Positions 1 to 6,474 are shown, numbered from the stretch's first letter. The stretch: 38,053 nt of DNA from Candidatus Saccharimonadota bacterium (GCA_028286385.1 JAQBRQ010000013.1:1-38053), one strand, 5' to 3'. Program-made: numbers and translations. The notes: generated by a model not told the origin, from the sequence alone.

Positions 1-2
1 AA

Positions 3-293
3 ACACGCAAAGTAACACGAATAGTTAGCAGTGCCGTAGTTGGTGCTTTAGCATTCGGACTCATCGCTACCGGCACCGCAAGCGCTGGCGGCTACGGTGG
101 TTACGGAGGTTATGGCGGCTACGGCGGAGACTACGGTGGTTACGGTGGAGGTTATGGCGGCTACGGCGGAGACTACGGCGGCTACGGTGGCTACGGAGGT
201 TATGGCGGCTACGGCGGTGGCTACGGAGGCTATGGTGGTATCGGCTACGCTAGCTATAATCGCTGGCCTTGTCACCACCGAGGCATTTACTAG
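3..293 (+). CDS. Secreted Gly/Tyr-rich repeat protein (5' end cut by window)
   Basis: The frame is open from base 3 and ends at TAG 291-293; the start codon lies before the window. The visible N-terminus has basic residues, then a hydrophobic core (VVGALAFGLIATG) and a TASA site just before the first GGY, so it is read as a Sec signal peptide. The mature part is almost wholly GGY, GGYGG and GGDYGG repeats, ending in a short tail containing one Cys and two His. Such Gly/Tyr-rich sequences are usually disordered, adhesive or structural at surfaces; that role is inferred. No catalytic domain is visible. The repeats are encoded by near-identical GGCTACGG units, which can change in number by slippage. 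Confidence 0.75.
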   Translation, partial: TRKVTRIVSSAVVGALAFGLIATGTASAGGYGGYGGYGGYGGDYGGYGGGYGGYGGDYGGYGGYGGYGGYGGGYGGYGGIGYASYNRWPCHHRGIY

Positions 294-328
294 CGCTGTC
301 TAAAAACTAAAACAAGAACAGAACAACT

Positions 329-365
329 AAAAAAGGCTTCCGTGTTAACACCGGAAGCCTTTTTT
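329..365 (+). terminator. Bidirectional intrinsic terminator
   Basis: The stem GGCTTCCG (335-342) pairs with CGGAAGCC (352-359) around a TGTTAACAC loop. It is flanked by an A-run at 329-334 and a T-run at 360-365, so both strands show a hairpin followed by a U-tract. It sits between the convergent Gly/Tyr-rich gene and the SGNH hydrolase gene and should stop transcription from both. Confidence 0.9.
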
Positions 366-426
366 CTAGGATGACTTTTATGCAAGAATGGCGCCGCTAA
401 TACCTTGAGTAATTAGTAATTAATTA

Positions 427-1995
427 CTAAGGATCACTAGTCGTTGTAGTCGTCGTTGTGGTAGTAGTCGTAGTAGTGCCGCTACTAGTACCGTTAGTTC
501 CAGTCGCGTTCGTGGTCCCATCTCCATTCGTAGTACCGTTGGTTCCGTACGATCCACCCGTGGTGTTATTACTGTAGCTCCCCGTTGCCCCGTTGTTATT
601 GCCCGAATAATTATTACTAGGATTAGTAGTACCGCTAGTACCGCTAGTACCGTTGGTTCCGTACGTTCCACCCGTGGTGTTATTACTGTAGCTCCCGTTG
701 CCCCCCGTTGCCCCGTTATAATTAGTGGTAGTGTTGTCGACTCCATTATTTCGAGTTTGGCCATAACTAGCGCCGGAGCTAGTCCCAGATCCGCTATTGT
801 TGTTGGCTCCAATTCCGGCAGGCACTTGCTCTATGACTGATTCGGCGATGTGCTGTTGGCCGCGTGCGGTTGGATGAGCTGGCGCAGGGTCATTCAAGCT
901 TTGGATCCATCGGTCGGGGGAGCAACCGGCATGGCCGGTAAAGTTTGCTGAGGCATAGCTTACAAAGGGGTATTGCGAAATGACGTTCCGGATAGTTTTA
1001 TTGAGGGCGTCCCGCTGCCTATTCAGGAAGTCGATTTCTTGATTGGTGGCGAAGTTTTGACGATTCTTACAGTAGTTGGAGATCGGGTTGTAATACCCAG
1101 TAACTATGACAGGAGGTGGCGCGCCGTTGCTACGATTGGAGATAGCCTGGAGCGCATATGCGTACTTGGTCTGCATCGCTGTGAGCAAGCCTTTGGCGGC
1201 CGTGTTTGCAGTGTCAGTTGCGCAATTGCTGGCATAGCACGTTCGCAAAAAATCTACCCAATGCACGTCGTTTGCTCCGGCGGTTATGGTGATCAGATCC
1301 GGCCTGCCGTTGCTAAAAGCCTGGTCTAGCTGTTGGTTCATATTAGATCCCGAAACGCCTTGCTGCGTCACGATATCGCCAACTGTCGCGCCGCTACAGC
1401 TAACGTTGATCAAGCTCAGTCCCGTTTGCTGGGCCACAAAGTTTGGATAACCTTGCGATGTTCGACCGCAACGAGAGTCGTCGCTCGACGTATTAAGCGC
1501 GCCTGATGTTGTGTCGCCGGATGTGTTATAAGCGTTACGGGAGCCGTCGCTCGACGTATTAGATGTATTATACGACGTGTTGTTGGGTGTGTTCGATGTA
1601 TTAGACCTGTTAGGTGCGTTATAAGACGTATTGTTATCGGACCCCAACCCCAGGCCCGCCGGTATTGAATCACCCATGGCTACGTAAATGCCCGTTCCTC
1701 CCGTCGATGTATCCACACCATCCGTACCATTAGTTGTGTAATTATTTGCTGGTGGCGTTGTCGTCGATGTGCTGGTGTTGCCAGCGCTGCCATAAGTTGT
1801 TGACTGTGTGTTCGTATTGCTACCATTGCCGTTATACGCTGATGAGTACGCCGACATCGATGTTGATGAGCCTGAGCCGTACGCACCGTAATTGCTAGAG
1901 TCGCTAGTTGTTGAGCCACCTGCGAAGGTCGTCCCGACAGCCATGCCGAAGAGGAGTGGCAAACAGCTAGCCGCGACTAGAACCCGTCTTATCAT
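427..1995 (-). CDS. Secreted SGNH/GDSL-type hydrolase with Asn/Thr/Gly-rich repeats
   Basis: A 522-aa product if ATG 1995 is used. That start has an AGGTGGGG Shine-Dalgarno 8 bases upstream; GTG at 2010 is in frame but has none. A signal peptide is followed by a low-complexity Ser/Thr/Asn/Gly region. The SGNH blocks then appear: GDS near residue 108 (nucleophile Ser), SCSGAT near 199, GAND near 240, and HP in PAPAHPTARG near 370. The family hydrolyses esters on lipids, sugars or peptidoglycan; the substrate is unknown. Oddities are a low-complexity insert of about 58 residues between block I and the next conserved segment, and a C-terminal tail of NNTTGG/YGTNGT repeats ending in a long Thr run. 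Many N-x-S/T triplets occur. Confidence 0.85.
   Translation of the reverse strand: MIRRVLVAASCLPLLFGMAVGTTFAGGSTTSDSSNYGAYGSGSSTSMSAYSSAYNGNGSNTNTQSTTYGSAGNTSTSTTTPPANNYTTNGTDGVDTSTGGTGIYVAMGDSIPAGLGLGSDNNTSYNAPNRSNTSNTPNNTSYNTSNTSSDGSRNAYNTSGDTTSGALNTSSDDSRCGRTSQGYPNFVAQQTGLSLINVSCSGATVGDIVTQQGVSGSNMNQQLDQAFSNGRPDLITITAGANDVHWVDFLRTCYASNCATDTANTAAKGLLTAMQTKYAYALQAISNRSNGAPPPVIVTGYYNPISNYCKNRQNFATNQEIDFLNRQRDALNKTIRNVISQYPFVSYASANFTGHAGCSPDRWIQSLNDPAPAHPTARGQQHIAESVIEQVPAGIGANNNSGSGTSSGASYGQTRNNGVDNTTTNYNGATGGNGSYSNNTTGGTYGTNGTSGTSGTTNPSNNYSGNNNGATGSYSNNTTGGSYGTNGTTNGDGTTNATGTNGTSSGTTTTTTTTTTTTTSDP
531..696 (-). repeat. 52-bp direct repeat pair in the SGNH tail
   Basis: Bases 531-582 and 645-696 match over 52 positions with a single mismatch (552 versus 666), 114 bp apart. 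They encode the repeated SYSNNTTGG-YGTNGT segments of the hydrolase tail. The near-identity suggests recent duplication or homogenisation. Confidence 0.85.
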
Positions 1996-2059
1996 AAGAT
2001 GTTCCCCCACCTATCTAGCCTAATCCGTTGCTCCTGAGAGGACAGTAAAAAACTTCGCT

Positions 2060-2088
2060 TTGCACTTATCCCTAGGCTCGCTTACAAT
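2060..2088 (+). promoter_or_regulatory. Sigma70-type promoter of the FKBP gene (leaderless)
   Basis: A -35 TTGCAC (2060-2065) and a -10 TACAAT (2083-2088) are separated by 17 bp. The expected start of transcription (2094-2096) falls at or just before the start codons at 2097/2100, so the mRNA would have almost no leader. Confidence 0.8.
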
Positions 2089-2096
2089 TTAAGGTG

Positions 2097-2810
2097 ATGA
2101 TGAAAAACAAACAGGTGATTATAGCGGGAACCGTCGCTGGAGTGTTAGTGCTTAGCGGTGTTGGCTTCGGCGTGTGGCAGCATAGTCACGGCAAAAAAAG
2201 TGAACCGAGTCTGAGTCTTTTAAGTGGCGATGACTATACTCTGCCGGCCTCAGAATCTGCTAGTAGTAGCGTACCGCTCACCGAAACTAAGCCTACCACC
2301 AATCCAAATAATAGCCTGAACGTGTCCGTCGATTCAGCAGCCAACAAGCTTGGGCAGATTACTCCGACCCAAAATAAAGCTGGTGGTTCGTCGGGTGGCG
2401 CTAACGCCAGCGGGTCGTCTACGCCCTCGGCGCTCGATCCATCGACCTTCGCACAGTACGAAAAGTATAAAGAAGGTCAGAGCGGCCTATTTGGTGATAT
2501 CCAGGTTGGCAATGGTGCCGAATTGACCGCCGGCAAAAAGGCTGCGGTTTATTACAAGGGTTGGTTGACCAATGGGCAGCTATTCGACCAGTCGCGGGCT
2601 GGTTCTGACGGCAAAATTCAGCCGTTCGTCTTTACGCTCGGTGAACATCAGGTGATTGTTGGCTGGGAGCAGGCACTGTCAGGCATGAAAGTCGGCGGCA
2701 CTCGTCTGGTGATTGTGCCACCGGCTGTTGGCTACGGTGCTTCGGGCCAAGGCTCTATCCCTGGTAATTCAGTGCTAGTTTTTCAAGTGGAATTGGCTGC
2801 CGTTCAATAG
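2097..2810 (+). CDS. Membrane-anchored FKBP-type peptidyl-prolyl isomerase
   Basis: The product is 237 aa. Residues 7-27 form one hydrophobic segment (signal anchor), followed by a Ser/Asn/Gly-rich linker of about 100 residues. A C-terminal FKBP domain (about 130-237) shows VYYKGWLTNGQLFDQS, FTLGEHQVIVGWEQAL, GMKVGGTRLVIVPP and YGASGQGSIPGNSVLVF, the usual active-site framework. It should catalyse proline isomerisation of exported proteins outside the membrane. GTG 2094, ATG 2097 and ATG 2100 are in frame; 2097 or 2100 best suits the promoter. The neighbouring genes for secreted low-complexity proteins are plausible clients, but that is inference. Confidence 0.9.
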   Translation: MMKNKQVIIAGTVAGVLVLSGVGFGVWQHSHGKKSEPSLSLLSGDDYTLPASESASSSVPLTETKPTTNPNNSLNVSVDSAANKLGQITPTQNKAGGSSGGANASGSSTPSALDPSTFAQYEKYKEGQSGLFGDIQVGNGAELTAGKKAAVYYKGWLTNGQLFDQSRAGSDGKIQPFVFTLGEHQVIVGWEQALSGMKVGGTRLVIVPPAVGYGASGQGSIPGNSVLVFQVELAAVQ

Positions 2811-2825
2811 CCTATCACCTAAGAC

Positions 2826-2834
2826 TGGTATGAT
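2826..2834 (+). promoter_or_regulatory. Extended -10 promoter of the ExoD-family gene
   Basis: TGGTATGAT (2826-2834) is an extended -10. The ATG at 2841 lies 6 bases downstream, so a leaderless transcript is expected. No convincing -35 is visible. Confidence 0.65.
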
Positions 2835-2840
2835 GGAGCC

Positions 2841-3455
2841 ATGACAAAACATGATACGCCCAAAGCTTTCAGCGATCAGCTCGACGGCTGGGTTAAGGGC
2901 AATCAGCTCAAAAATCTGCAGACCTTAATCGATCTATTCGAAGATAAAAGTTTTGCCGTTGTAATGTTGCTGTTGATGCTGATCCCGGCACTGCCAATCC
3001 CGACTGGGGGTGTGACGCATGTCTTTGAAGTGGTTGTAGCATTGCTGGCACTGGAGCAAATTGCCGGCCTAAAGGCTATTTGGCTGCCGCGCTCTCTGAC
3101 CAAAAAAGTTAAACTCGAAAAAATCATGAAGGGCAAGCTAGTCGTGGCGATGATGAATCGCGTACGGTGGCTCGAAAAGCGTTCTAGTCCACGTTGGACC
3201 GGTTTCTTTAAGCTACCACTCGTCGAGCGAGCCATTGGGTTGGTGGTGCTAGGCCTGACGGTTACAGCCTTTCTTTCACCGCCATTTTCGGGACTCGATA
3301 CTTTGCCGTCACTCGGAGTTGTAATTGTCAGTCTGGCGGTTATTCTCGAAGATGTCGTAATGCTATTGGCCGGAATCGTTGTTGGTGCGCTCGGTGTGGT
3401 GCTGAGTGTCGGTTTTGGGGCCGTTGTCGTCAAAGCTGTCCAGAGTCTTTTCTAA
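2841..3455 (+). CDS. ExoD-family integral membrane protein
   Basis: A 204-aa protein with four to five hydrophobic segments and the family pattern: LIPALPIPTGGVTHVFEVV near residue 48, WLPRSL near 81, LEKRSSPRWTG near 111, LSPPFSG near 145 and VILEDVVMLLAGIVVGALG near 167. ExoD was first linked to exopolysaccharide production in rhizobia, but the molecular function of the family is unknown. The gene has its own promoter and lies 30 bases after the FKBP stop, so both may also be read through together. Family assignment is fairly sure; a biochemical role cannot be stated. Confidence 0.75.
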   Translation: MTKHDTPKAFSDQLDGWVKGNQLKNLQTLIDLFEDKSFAVVMLLLMLIPALPIPTGGVTHVFEVVVALLALEQIAGLKAIWLPRSLTKKVKLEKIMKGKLVVAMMNRVRWLEKRSSPRWTGFFKLPLVERAIGLVVLGLTVTAFLSPPFSGLDTLPSLGVVIVSLAVILEDVVMLLAGIVVGALGVVLSVGFGAVVVKAVQSLF

Positions 3456-3522
3456 AGGAGTTACAGATTAGGATAAAGCGTTGCAAGAGAGTATACTTAT
3501 GTTATATAACGAGGTACCTACT

Positions 3523-3585
3523 ATGTCCAAAGACCGAGGCCGTAAAGAAGTTAAGAAACCAAAAGCTCCGAAAGTACAGGGTTAA
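3523..3585 (+). CDS. 20-residue basic microprotein
   Basis: The frame starts at ATG 3523, ends at TAA 3583-3585, and reads MSKDRGRKEVKKPKAPKVQG. It has a GAGGT Shine-Dalgarno at about 3511-3515, seven bases before the ATG. A likely promoter lies upstream: TTGCAA at 3481, and TATATA at 3503-3508. The peptide is very basic, with Lys/Arg/Pro. I recall similar MSKD/GKDRxRKE-KK-PK microproteins in other bacteria, but I cannot verify the family here. The next gene starts 6 bases after its stop, suggesting a two-gene transcript. Function unknown; nucleic-acid or ribosome binding is only a guess from charge. Confidence 0.65.
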   Translation: MSKDRGRKEVKKPKAPKVQG

Positions 3586-3591
3586 CCCCCT

Positions 3592-3840
3592 ATGCCGTCG
3601 GCTACCAAAAAGTTCCTAGACTGTCCCGAAGCAATCGCACGTGTCGAGCACGATCTCCGATTGCTGGTCAATGACCCAGCTTTTAACACCGAGTCAAGCT
3701 ACAGCGCCAACGTCGCAGCTTACCCGGATCATTTGATCCCATTTGTGCAAAAGCACATCGCGTATCTGCATGCTCACCCAAAGGTCAACCCCGATCAATA
3801 CCTGTCCAATCTGCGCATGATGACCAAGATTCGTGTATAA
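3592..3840 (+). CDS. Hypothetical 82-aa protein
   Basis: A soluble, slightly basic protein with no signal peptide or membrane segment. It contains FLDCPEAIARVEHDLR and a His-rich stretch (FVQKHIAYLHAHPKVNPDQY). Start ATG 3592 follows the microprotein stop by six bases. No purine-rich Shine-Dalgarno is present (the spacer is CCCCCT), so translation is probably coupled to the upstream gene. The final codons form part of a hairpin (3835-3856). I do not recognise the family. Confidence 0.6.
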   Translation: MPSATKKFLDCPEAIARVEHDLRLLVNDPAFNTESSYSANVAAYPDHLIPFVQKHIAYLHAHPKVNPDQYLSNLRMMTKIRV

Positions 3841-3908
3841 CGCAACAGCGTTATACAAGATACCTTCTTGGTCAAGCGCAACGCCCGCAGGGCGAGCGCT
3901 ATGACCAA
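3821..3908 (+). promoter_or_regulatory. Alternative hairpins at the 3' end of the 82-aa gene
   Basis: Three pairings are visible. (1) GTATAACGC 3835-3843 pairs with GCGTTATAC 3848-3856 around AACA, containing the stop codon. (2) TTGGTCA+AGCGC 3868-3879 pairs with GCGCT+TGACCAA 3896-3908, capped by CGCCC/GGGCG at 3882-3894. (3) TGACCAAGA 3821-3829 could instead pair with TCTTGGTCA 3866-3874, enclosing hairpin 1. Pairings 2 and 3 compete for 3868-3874. No U-run follows, so these are not classical terminators. The rest of the gene-free stretch 3841-4248 is covered by the next three entries; I see nothing further in it. Confidence 0.6.
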
Positions 3909-4000
3909 AATAAGAGTTTAGATACGAAAAGCCGCTCCATAGTCTGATGACGAGAAGCGGCTGAAAGGTATTTCGGCCTACTTCGGCAGGCGAACGTTCC

Positions 4001-4026
4001 TCTTTAGGGACTATCTTTAGGGACTA
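4001..4026. repeat. Perfect 13-bp tandem duplication
   Basis: TCTTTAGGGACTA occurs at 4001-4013 and again immediately at 4014-4026 without mismatch. It lies inside the candidate minus-strand transcript, the second copy overlapping the stop of the candidate small frame. Confidence 0.85.
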
Positions 4027-4089
4027 AAAGGCGCATACCTCCTGCGCTCGATTATTCATTGCCTGCCTGGTAGATTTAGGACTTTTCAA
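4024..4089 (-). CDS. Possible 21-residue peptide, TTG start
   Basis: TTG 4089-4087 is preceded by a GAAAGGGGG tract (4097-4105) at a usable distance and opens a 21-codon frame (MKSPKSTRQAMNNRAQEVCA then F) ending at TAG 4026-4024. Its last codons overlap a GCGCA/TGCGC hairpin. Only the spacing and the purine tract support it; it could be chance. Confidence 0.2.
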   Translation of the reverse strand: MKSPKSTRQAMNNRAQEVCAF

Positions 4090-4248
4090 TGGATTACCCC
4101 CTTTCTATATTTGTAATAATACTTTTATTTTACTATAGCCACCCGCTCGATCAAGTGGGAATGGTCACACCTTTGTGGGAGATTTAACAGCTCCCTGAAC
4201 ATGATCGTTGTAGTATATTCCTACTATTTATTAAGAAAGGAGGTTTAC

Positions 4249-4485
4249 ATGGACCCAGATGAACTCGATGAAGAAGAGCAACTCGAACAGCGAACTCCTG
4301 ATATGGAATCGCCATTTGCTCCAGCACATCCCAGAGGCGATATATCCGATACGCACCCATCCACCGATACCGGAATCGACCAAGATGAGCTGTACGAAGA
4401 GGGCATATCAGGGGCGGCTGAAGCGGCTGAGCCTAACCCAGACGACGATGTTGTGGGTTATGAGGAGCCAAATAAGGGTAAATAA
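4249..4485 (+). CDS. Acidic hypothetical protein, 78 aa
   Basis: ATG 4249 is chosen because AAAGGAGG, one of the best Shine-Dalgarno sequences in the window, ends six bases upstream; an upstream in-frame ATG at 4201 has none. The product is very acidic and Pro-rich (MDPDELDEEEQLEQ at the start, PDDDVVGYEEPNKGK at the end), has no membrane segment, and is probably disordered. Function unknown. The strong ribosome site sets it apart from neighbours that appear leaderless. Confidence 0.6.
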   Translation: MDPDELDEEEQLEQRTPDMESPFAPAHPRGDISDTHPSTDTGIDQDELYEEGISGAAEAAEPNPDDDVVGYEEPNKGK

Positions 4486-4507
4486 ACATGGGGGGTTTGA
4501 TTACCCC

Positions 4508-4536
4508 TTGTGGATGAGAACCTTAACTGGTATAAT
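4508..4536 (+). promoter_or_regulatory. Promoter of the RRM-protein gene
   Basis: TTGTGG (4508-4513), a 17-bp spacer, then an extended -10 TGGTATAAT (-10 hexamer 4531-4536). Transcription should begin near 4543, giving a leader of about 140 bases, in contrast to the leaderless pattern elsewhere. Confidence 0.85.
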
Positions 4537-4542
4537 GACGTC

Positions 4543-4683
4543 ACTAGAAAAGCTGCTAATAACGTCTTTATCAGATAAGTTAGGTTCTAGAGTAAATTAA
4601 GTAAATAATACGTTATCAGAGGAGCAGCTAACTGGTTTGCCAGATTACCTCGAAAGCGAACGAAAGAGTAGAGAGTAATAGTA
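4543..4683 (+). promoter_or_regulatory. Structured 5' leader of the RRM-protein mRNA
   Basis: AGCTGCT (4551-4557) pairs with AGCAGCT (4623-4629), and ATAACG (4559-4564) pairs with CGTTAT (4611-4616), forming one interrupted long-range stem. A competing pairing is CTAGAA (4544-4549) with TTCTAG (4585-4590). The last 50 bases before the start are purine-rich and unstructured, with only weak GAGAG ribosome-site character. Long folded leaders are common for cold-shock and RNA-chaperone mRNAs, so temperature or autoregulation is a reasonable inference. Confidence 0.6.
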
Positions 4684-5025
4684 ATGGCAACCAAACTATT
4701 TATCGGTTCACTAGCATGGGCAACTAACGATGACAGTCTTAAGGACTTCTTCGCAACTGTAGGTACTGTTGTATCTGCAAGCGTCATCATGGATCGCGAA
4801 ACTAACCGCTCAAAGGGCTTCGGCTTTGTTGAGATGTCATCTGACGACGAAGCTAAGGCTGCAGTCGAACAGTTGAACGGTAAGGACCTCGACGGTCGTG
4901 CAATCGTTGTTAACGAAGCACGTCCTCGCGAAGAGCGTCCTCGTGGCGGCGGCGGTGGCGGTGGCTACAGCGGCGGCAACGGTGGTGGCTACGGTGGTGG
5001 CGACCGCGGTGGCAATCGCTACTAA
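4684..5025 (+). CDS. RRM-domain RNA-binding protein with Gly-rich tail
   Basis: A 113-aa single RRM of the cyanobacterial Rbp / glycine-rich RNA-binding type. RNP2 is LFIGSL (5-10) and RNP1 is KGFGFVEM (44-51), with the aromatic residues that stack on RNA bases. The RRM ends near residue 80 and is followed by an Arg/Gly-rich tail (PREERPRGGGGGGGY, then GGNGGG and GGDRGG). It probably acts as an RNA chaperone or regulator in the cytoplasm. It is monocistronic: own promoter, folded leader and strong terminator. Confidence 0.92.
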   Translation: MATKLFIGSLAWATNDDSLKDFFATVGTVVSASVIMDRETNRSKGFGFVEMSSDDEAKAAVEQLNGKDLDGRAIVVNEARPREERPRGGGGGGGYSGGNGGGYGGGDRGGNRY

Positions 5026-5051
5026 TCTGTAACCAGATTGGAACGCTTAAG

Positions 5052-5076
5052 GAGCAGGTGAAAGCCTGCTCTTTTT
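5052..5076 (+). terminator. Intrinsic terminator of the RRM gene
   Basis: GAGCAGG (5052-5058) pairs with CCTGCTC (5065-5071) around TGAAAG, followed directly by TTTTT (5072-5076). Confidence 0.93.
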
Positions 5077-5100
5077 CTATGCATTAAATAGGTTATAAAC

Positions 5101-5130
5101 TTGACCGTCCACCCCTTACACCAGTAGTCT
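5101..5130 (+). promoter_or_regulatory. Promoter of the trehalase gene (leaderless)
   Basis: TTGACC (5101-5106) and TAGTCT (5125-5130) are 18 bp apart. The ATG at 5137 is six bases after the -10, so the transcript should begin at or next to the start codon. Confidence 0.6.
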
Positions 5131-5136
5131 AGAGAG

Positions 5137-6417
5137 ATGTCAGCATTCAATAAAGCAAAAGATTTTATGGCCAGCACCTTCCAGCTGTCGTTTCGTCCCG
5201 ATAAGGAACTGACGATTGACGATGTCCGTGATTCACGAGTCTACATCGCAGAGTATTGGTCTAAAGTGCAGCGCTTCCACCCCAAAGACGACGAAAGCCT
5301 GCTTGGTGTGCCAAAACCGTATTTGGTGCCAAGCTACAGCGCCAAGACTGGTTTTGACTTCATGGAGCTGTATTACTGGGACAGCTACTTCATGGTTCAG
5401 GGCATGCTTGATGCCGATCATCAGGAGCTCGTTACCGGTATTCTCGAAGATCTGCTGTCATTATTCGAGCGCTTCAAGGTCATTCCTAACGCCTCGCGCA
5501 CGTACCTAACCGGACGCTCGCAGCCGCCATTCCTAACAACCTTTATTTTTGATGTCTACCAGACGTACGATCTGGATAAAGAGTGGCTCAAGGCCGCTAT
5601 GGAAATCGCTAAGAAAGAATACGCCACTGTGTGGATGGGTGTCAAAAAGCCAAATGAACGGCTAGTTTACCAAGGCCTCAGTCGCTACTACGACATTAAC
5701 TACCTGCATGATTTAGCCGAAGCCGAGAGCGGCTGGGACATGACTCCGCGCTTCGATCGCCGGGCACTCAACTTTTTACCGGTTGATTTGAACGCCTTAC
5801 TCTACAAGTACGAAGCTGACTTTGCCCGCGCTGCCCGCATTTTTGAGGACAAGCGCGAAGCCGCAAAGTGGGACGATGCTGCCGAACTGCGCAAAGTAAT
5901 TATGAACAAGCTAATGTGGGACAAAGGCCGTGGTTTGTACTACGACTTCAACTACGTCAAAGAGAAGCGCGGTAACGTAAGCAGCCTGGCCACCTATTTC
6001 CCAATGTGGGCCGGCATGGTCGATGATAAGCAAGCCGCAGCGCTAGTGAAGGCTTTAAGGCGCTTCGAAAACAAGGGTGGCTTGGCTACGACCGACGCTT
6101 TGCCGCTTGGCCAATTCGTGCTCGGCAGCATGCCAACGCAGTGGGCCTACCCCAATGGCTGGGCACCATTACAGTTTATTGTCATCAAAGCGTTGGAGCG
6201 CTATGGCTACCATACCGATGCCCGCCGGATCGCCATGAAGTGGCTCAAAACCAACCAGGCGTGGTTCAACGAAAACAAAGTATTCCTCGAAAAGTACAAC
6301 GTTGTATCGCCCGAAAAGCCACCAGTCAAAGGCCTCTATCCGTCACAAACCGGTTTTGGCTGGACGAATGCCGTCTTTGAGCGTCTTTGCCAAGACTACG
6401 TCGACCGCCCGCTTTAG
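5137..6417 (+). CDS. Cytoplasmic trehalase (GH37)
   Basis: A 426-aa (alpha/alpha)6-barrel hydrolase that splits alpha,alpha-trehalose to two glucose. Signature 1 appears as ELYYWDSY (77-84) and signature 2 as QWAYPNGWAP (335-344). The general acid is probably Asp201 in ESGWDMTPRF, and the general base Glu385 in LEKYN. There is no signal peptide, so it acts in the cytoplasm. It is shorter than the 540-aa E. coli enzymes, lacking N-terminal length. Flanked by a terminator and by metG, it looks monocistronic. Trehalose is abundant in many actinobacteria, so a host sugar could be the substrate; that link is inference. Confidence 0.92.
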   Translation: MSAFNKAKDFMASTFQLSFRPDKELTIDDVRDSRVYIAEYWSKVQRFHPKDDESLLGVPKPYLVPSYSAKTGFDFMELYYWDSYFMVQGMLDADHQELVTGILEDLLSLFERFKVIPNASRTYLTGRSQPPFLTTFIFDVYQTYDLDKEWLKAAMEIAKKEYATVWMGVKKPNERLVYQGLSRYYDINYLHDLAEAESGWDMTPRFDRRALNFLPVDLNALLYKYEADFARAARIFEDKREAAKWDDAAELRKVIMNKLMWDKGRGLYYDFNYVKEKRGNVSSLATYFPMWAGMVDDKQAAALVKALRRFENKGGLATTDALPLGQFVLGSMPTQWAYPNGWAPLQFIVIKALERYGYHTDARRIAMKWLKTNQAWFNENKVFLEKYNVVSPEKPPVKGLYPSQTGFGWTNAVFERLCQDYVDRPL

Positions 6418-6457
6418 CCTTGGCGCCTAAGGGAGTGGCTCGTCTTCTTGAGTAATC

Positions 6458-6466
6458 TGGTACAAT
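6458..6466 (+). promoter_or_regulatory. Extended -10 promoter of metG
   Basis: TGGTACAAT (6458-6466) with ATG 8 bases beyond it at 6475; no Shine-Dalgarno is present, consistent with a leaderless message. Confidence 0.65.
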
Positions 6467-6474
6467 AAACACCT

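Larger units (their letters stand above)
3925..4125 (-). ncRNA. Candidate minus-strand small transcript
   Basis: On the minus strand a TATAGT -10 candidate (4132-4137) is followed by a GAAAGGGGG purine tract (4097-4105). About 200 bases later there is a hairpin with stem AGCCGCT/AGCGGCT (3956-3962 with 3930-3936) followed by TTTTCG. The 19-base loop is large for a terminator. The GCGCA/TGCGC hairpin (4031-4047) shows GGAGG in its loop on the minus strand and CCTCC on the plus strand. It matches none of tmRNA, RNase P or SRP RNA. Strand and ends are inferred. Confidence 0.3.

Noticed and set aside
97-303. Ala/Thr/Val-rich 68-aa frame in the Gly-Tyr repeat region
   Set aside because: It is another reading frame of the GGCTACGG repeat; the frame with signal peptide and GGY repeats explains the sequence better.
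973-1329. 118-aa plus-strand frame opposite the SGNH hydrolase
   Set aside because: It lies antisense to the conserved catalytic blocks and has no initiation signals.
3943-3967. CTGATGA followed by GAAA, reminiscent of a hammerhead ribozyme core
   Set aside because: The bases between the two motifs cannot form a stem II next to the core, and no stem I or III pairing was found. They lie within the simpler AGCCGCT/AGCGGCT hairpin.
3841-4200. tmRNA, RNase P RNA or SRP RNA in the gene-free stretch
   Set aside because: None of the diagnostic segments are present: no tRNA-like end with CCA, no GAGGAAAGTCC of RNase P, no SRP GNRA-capped core.
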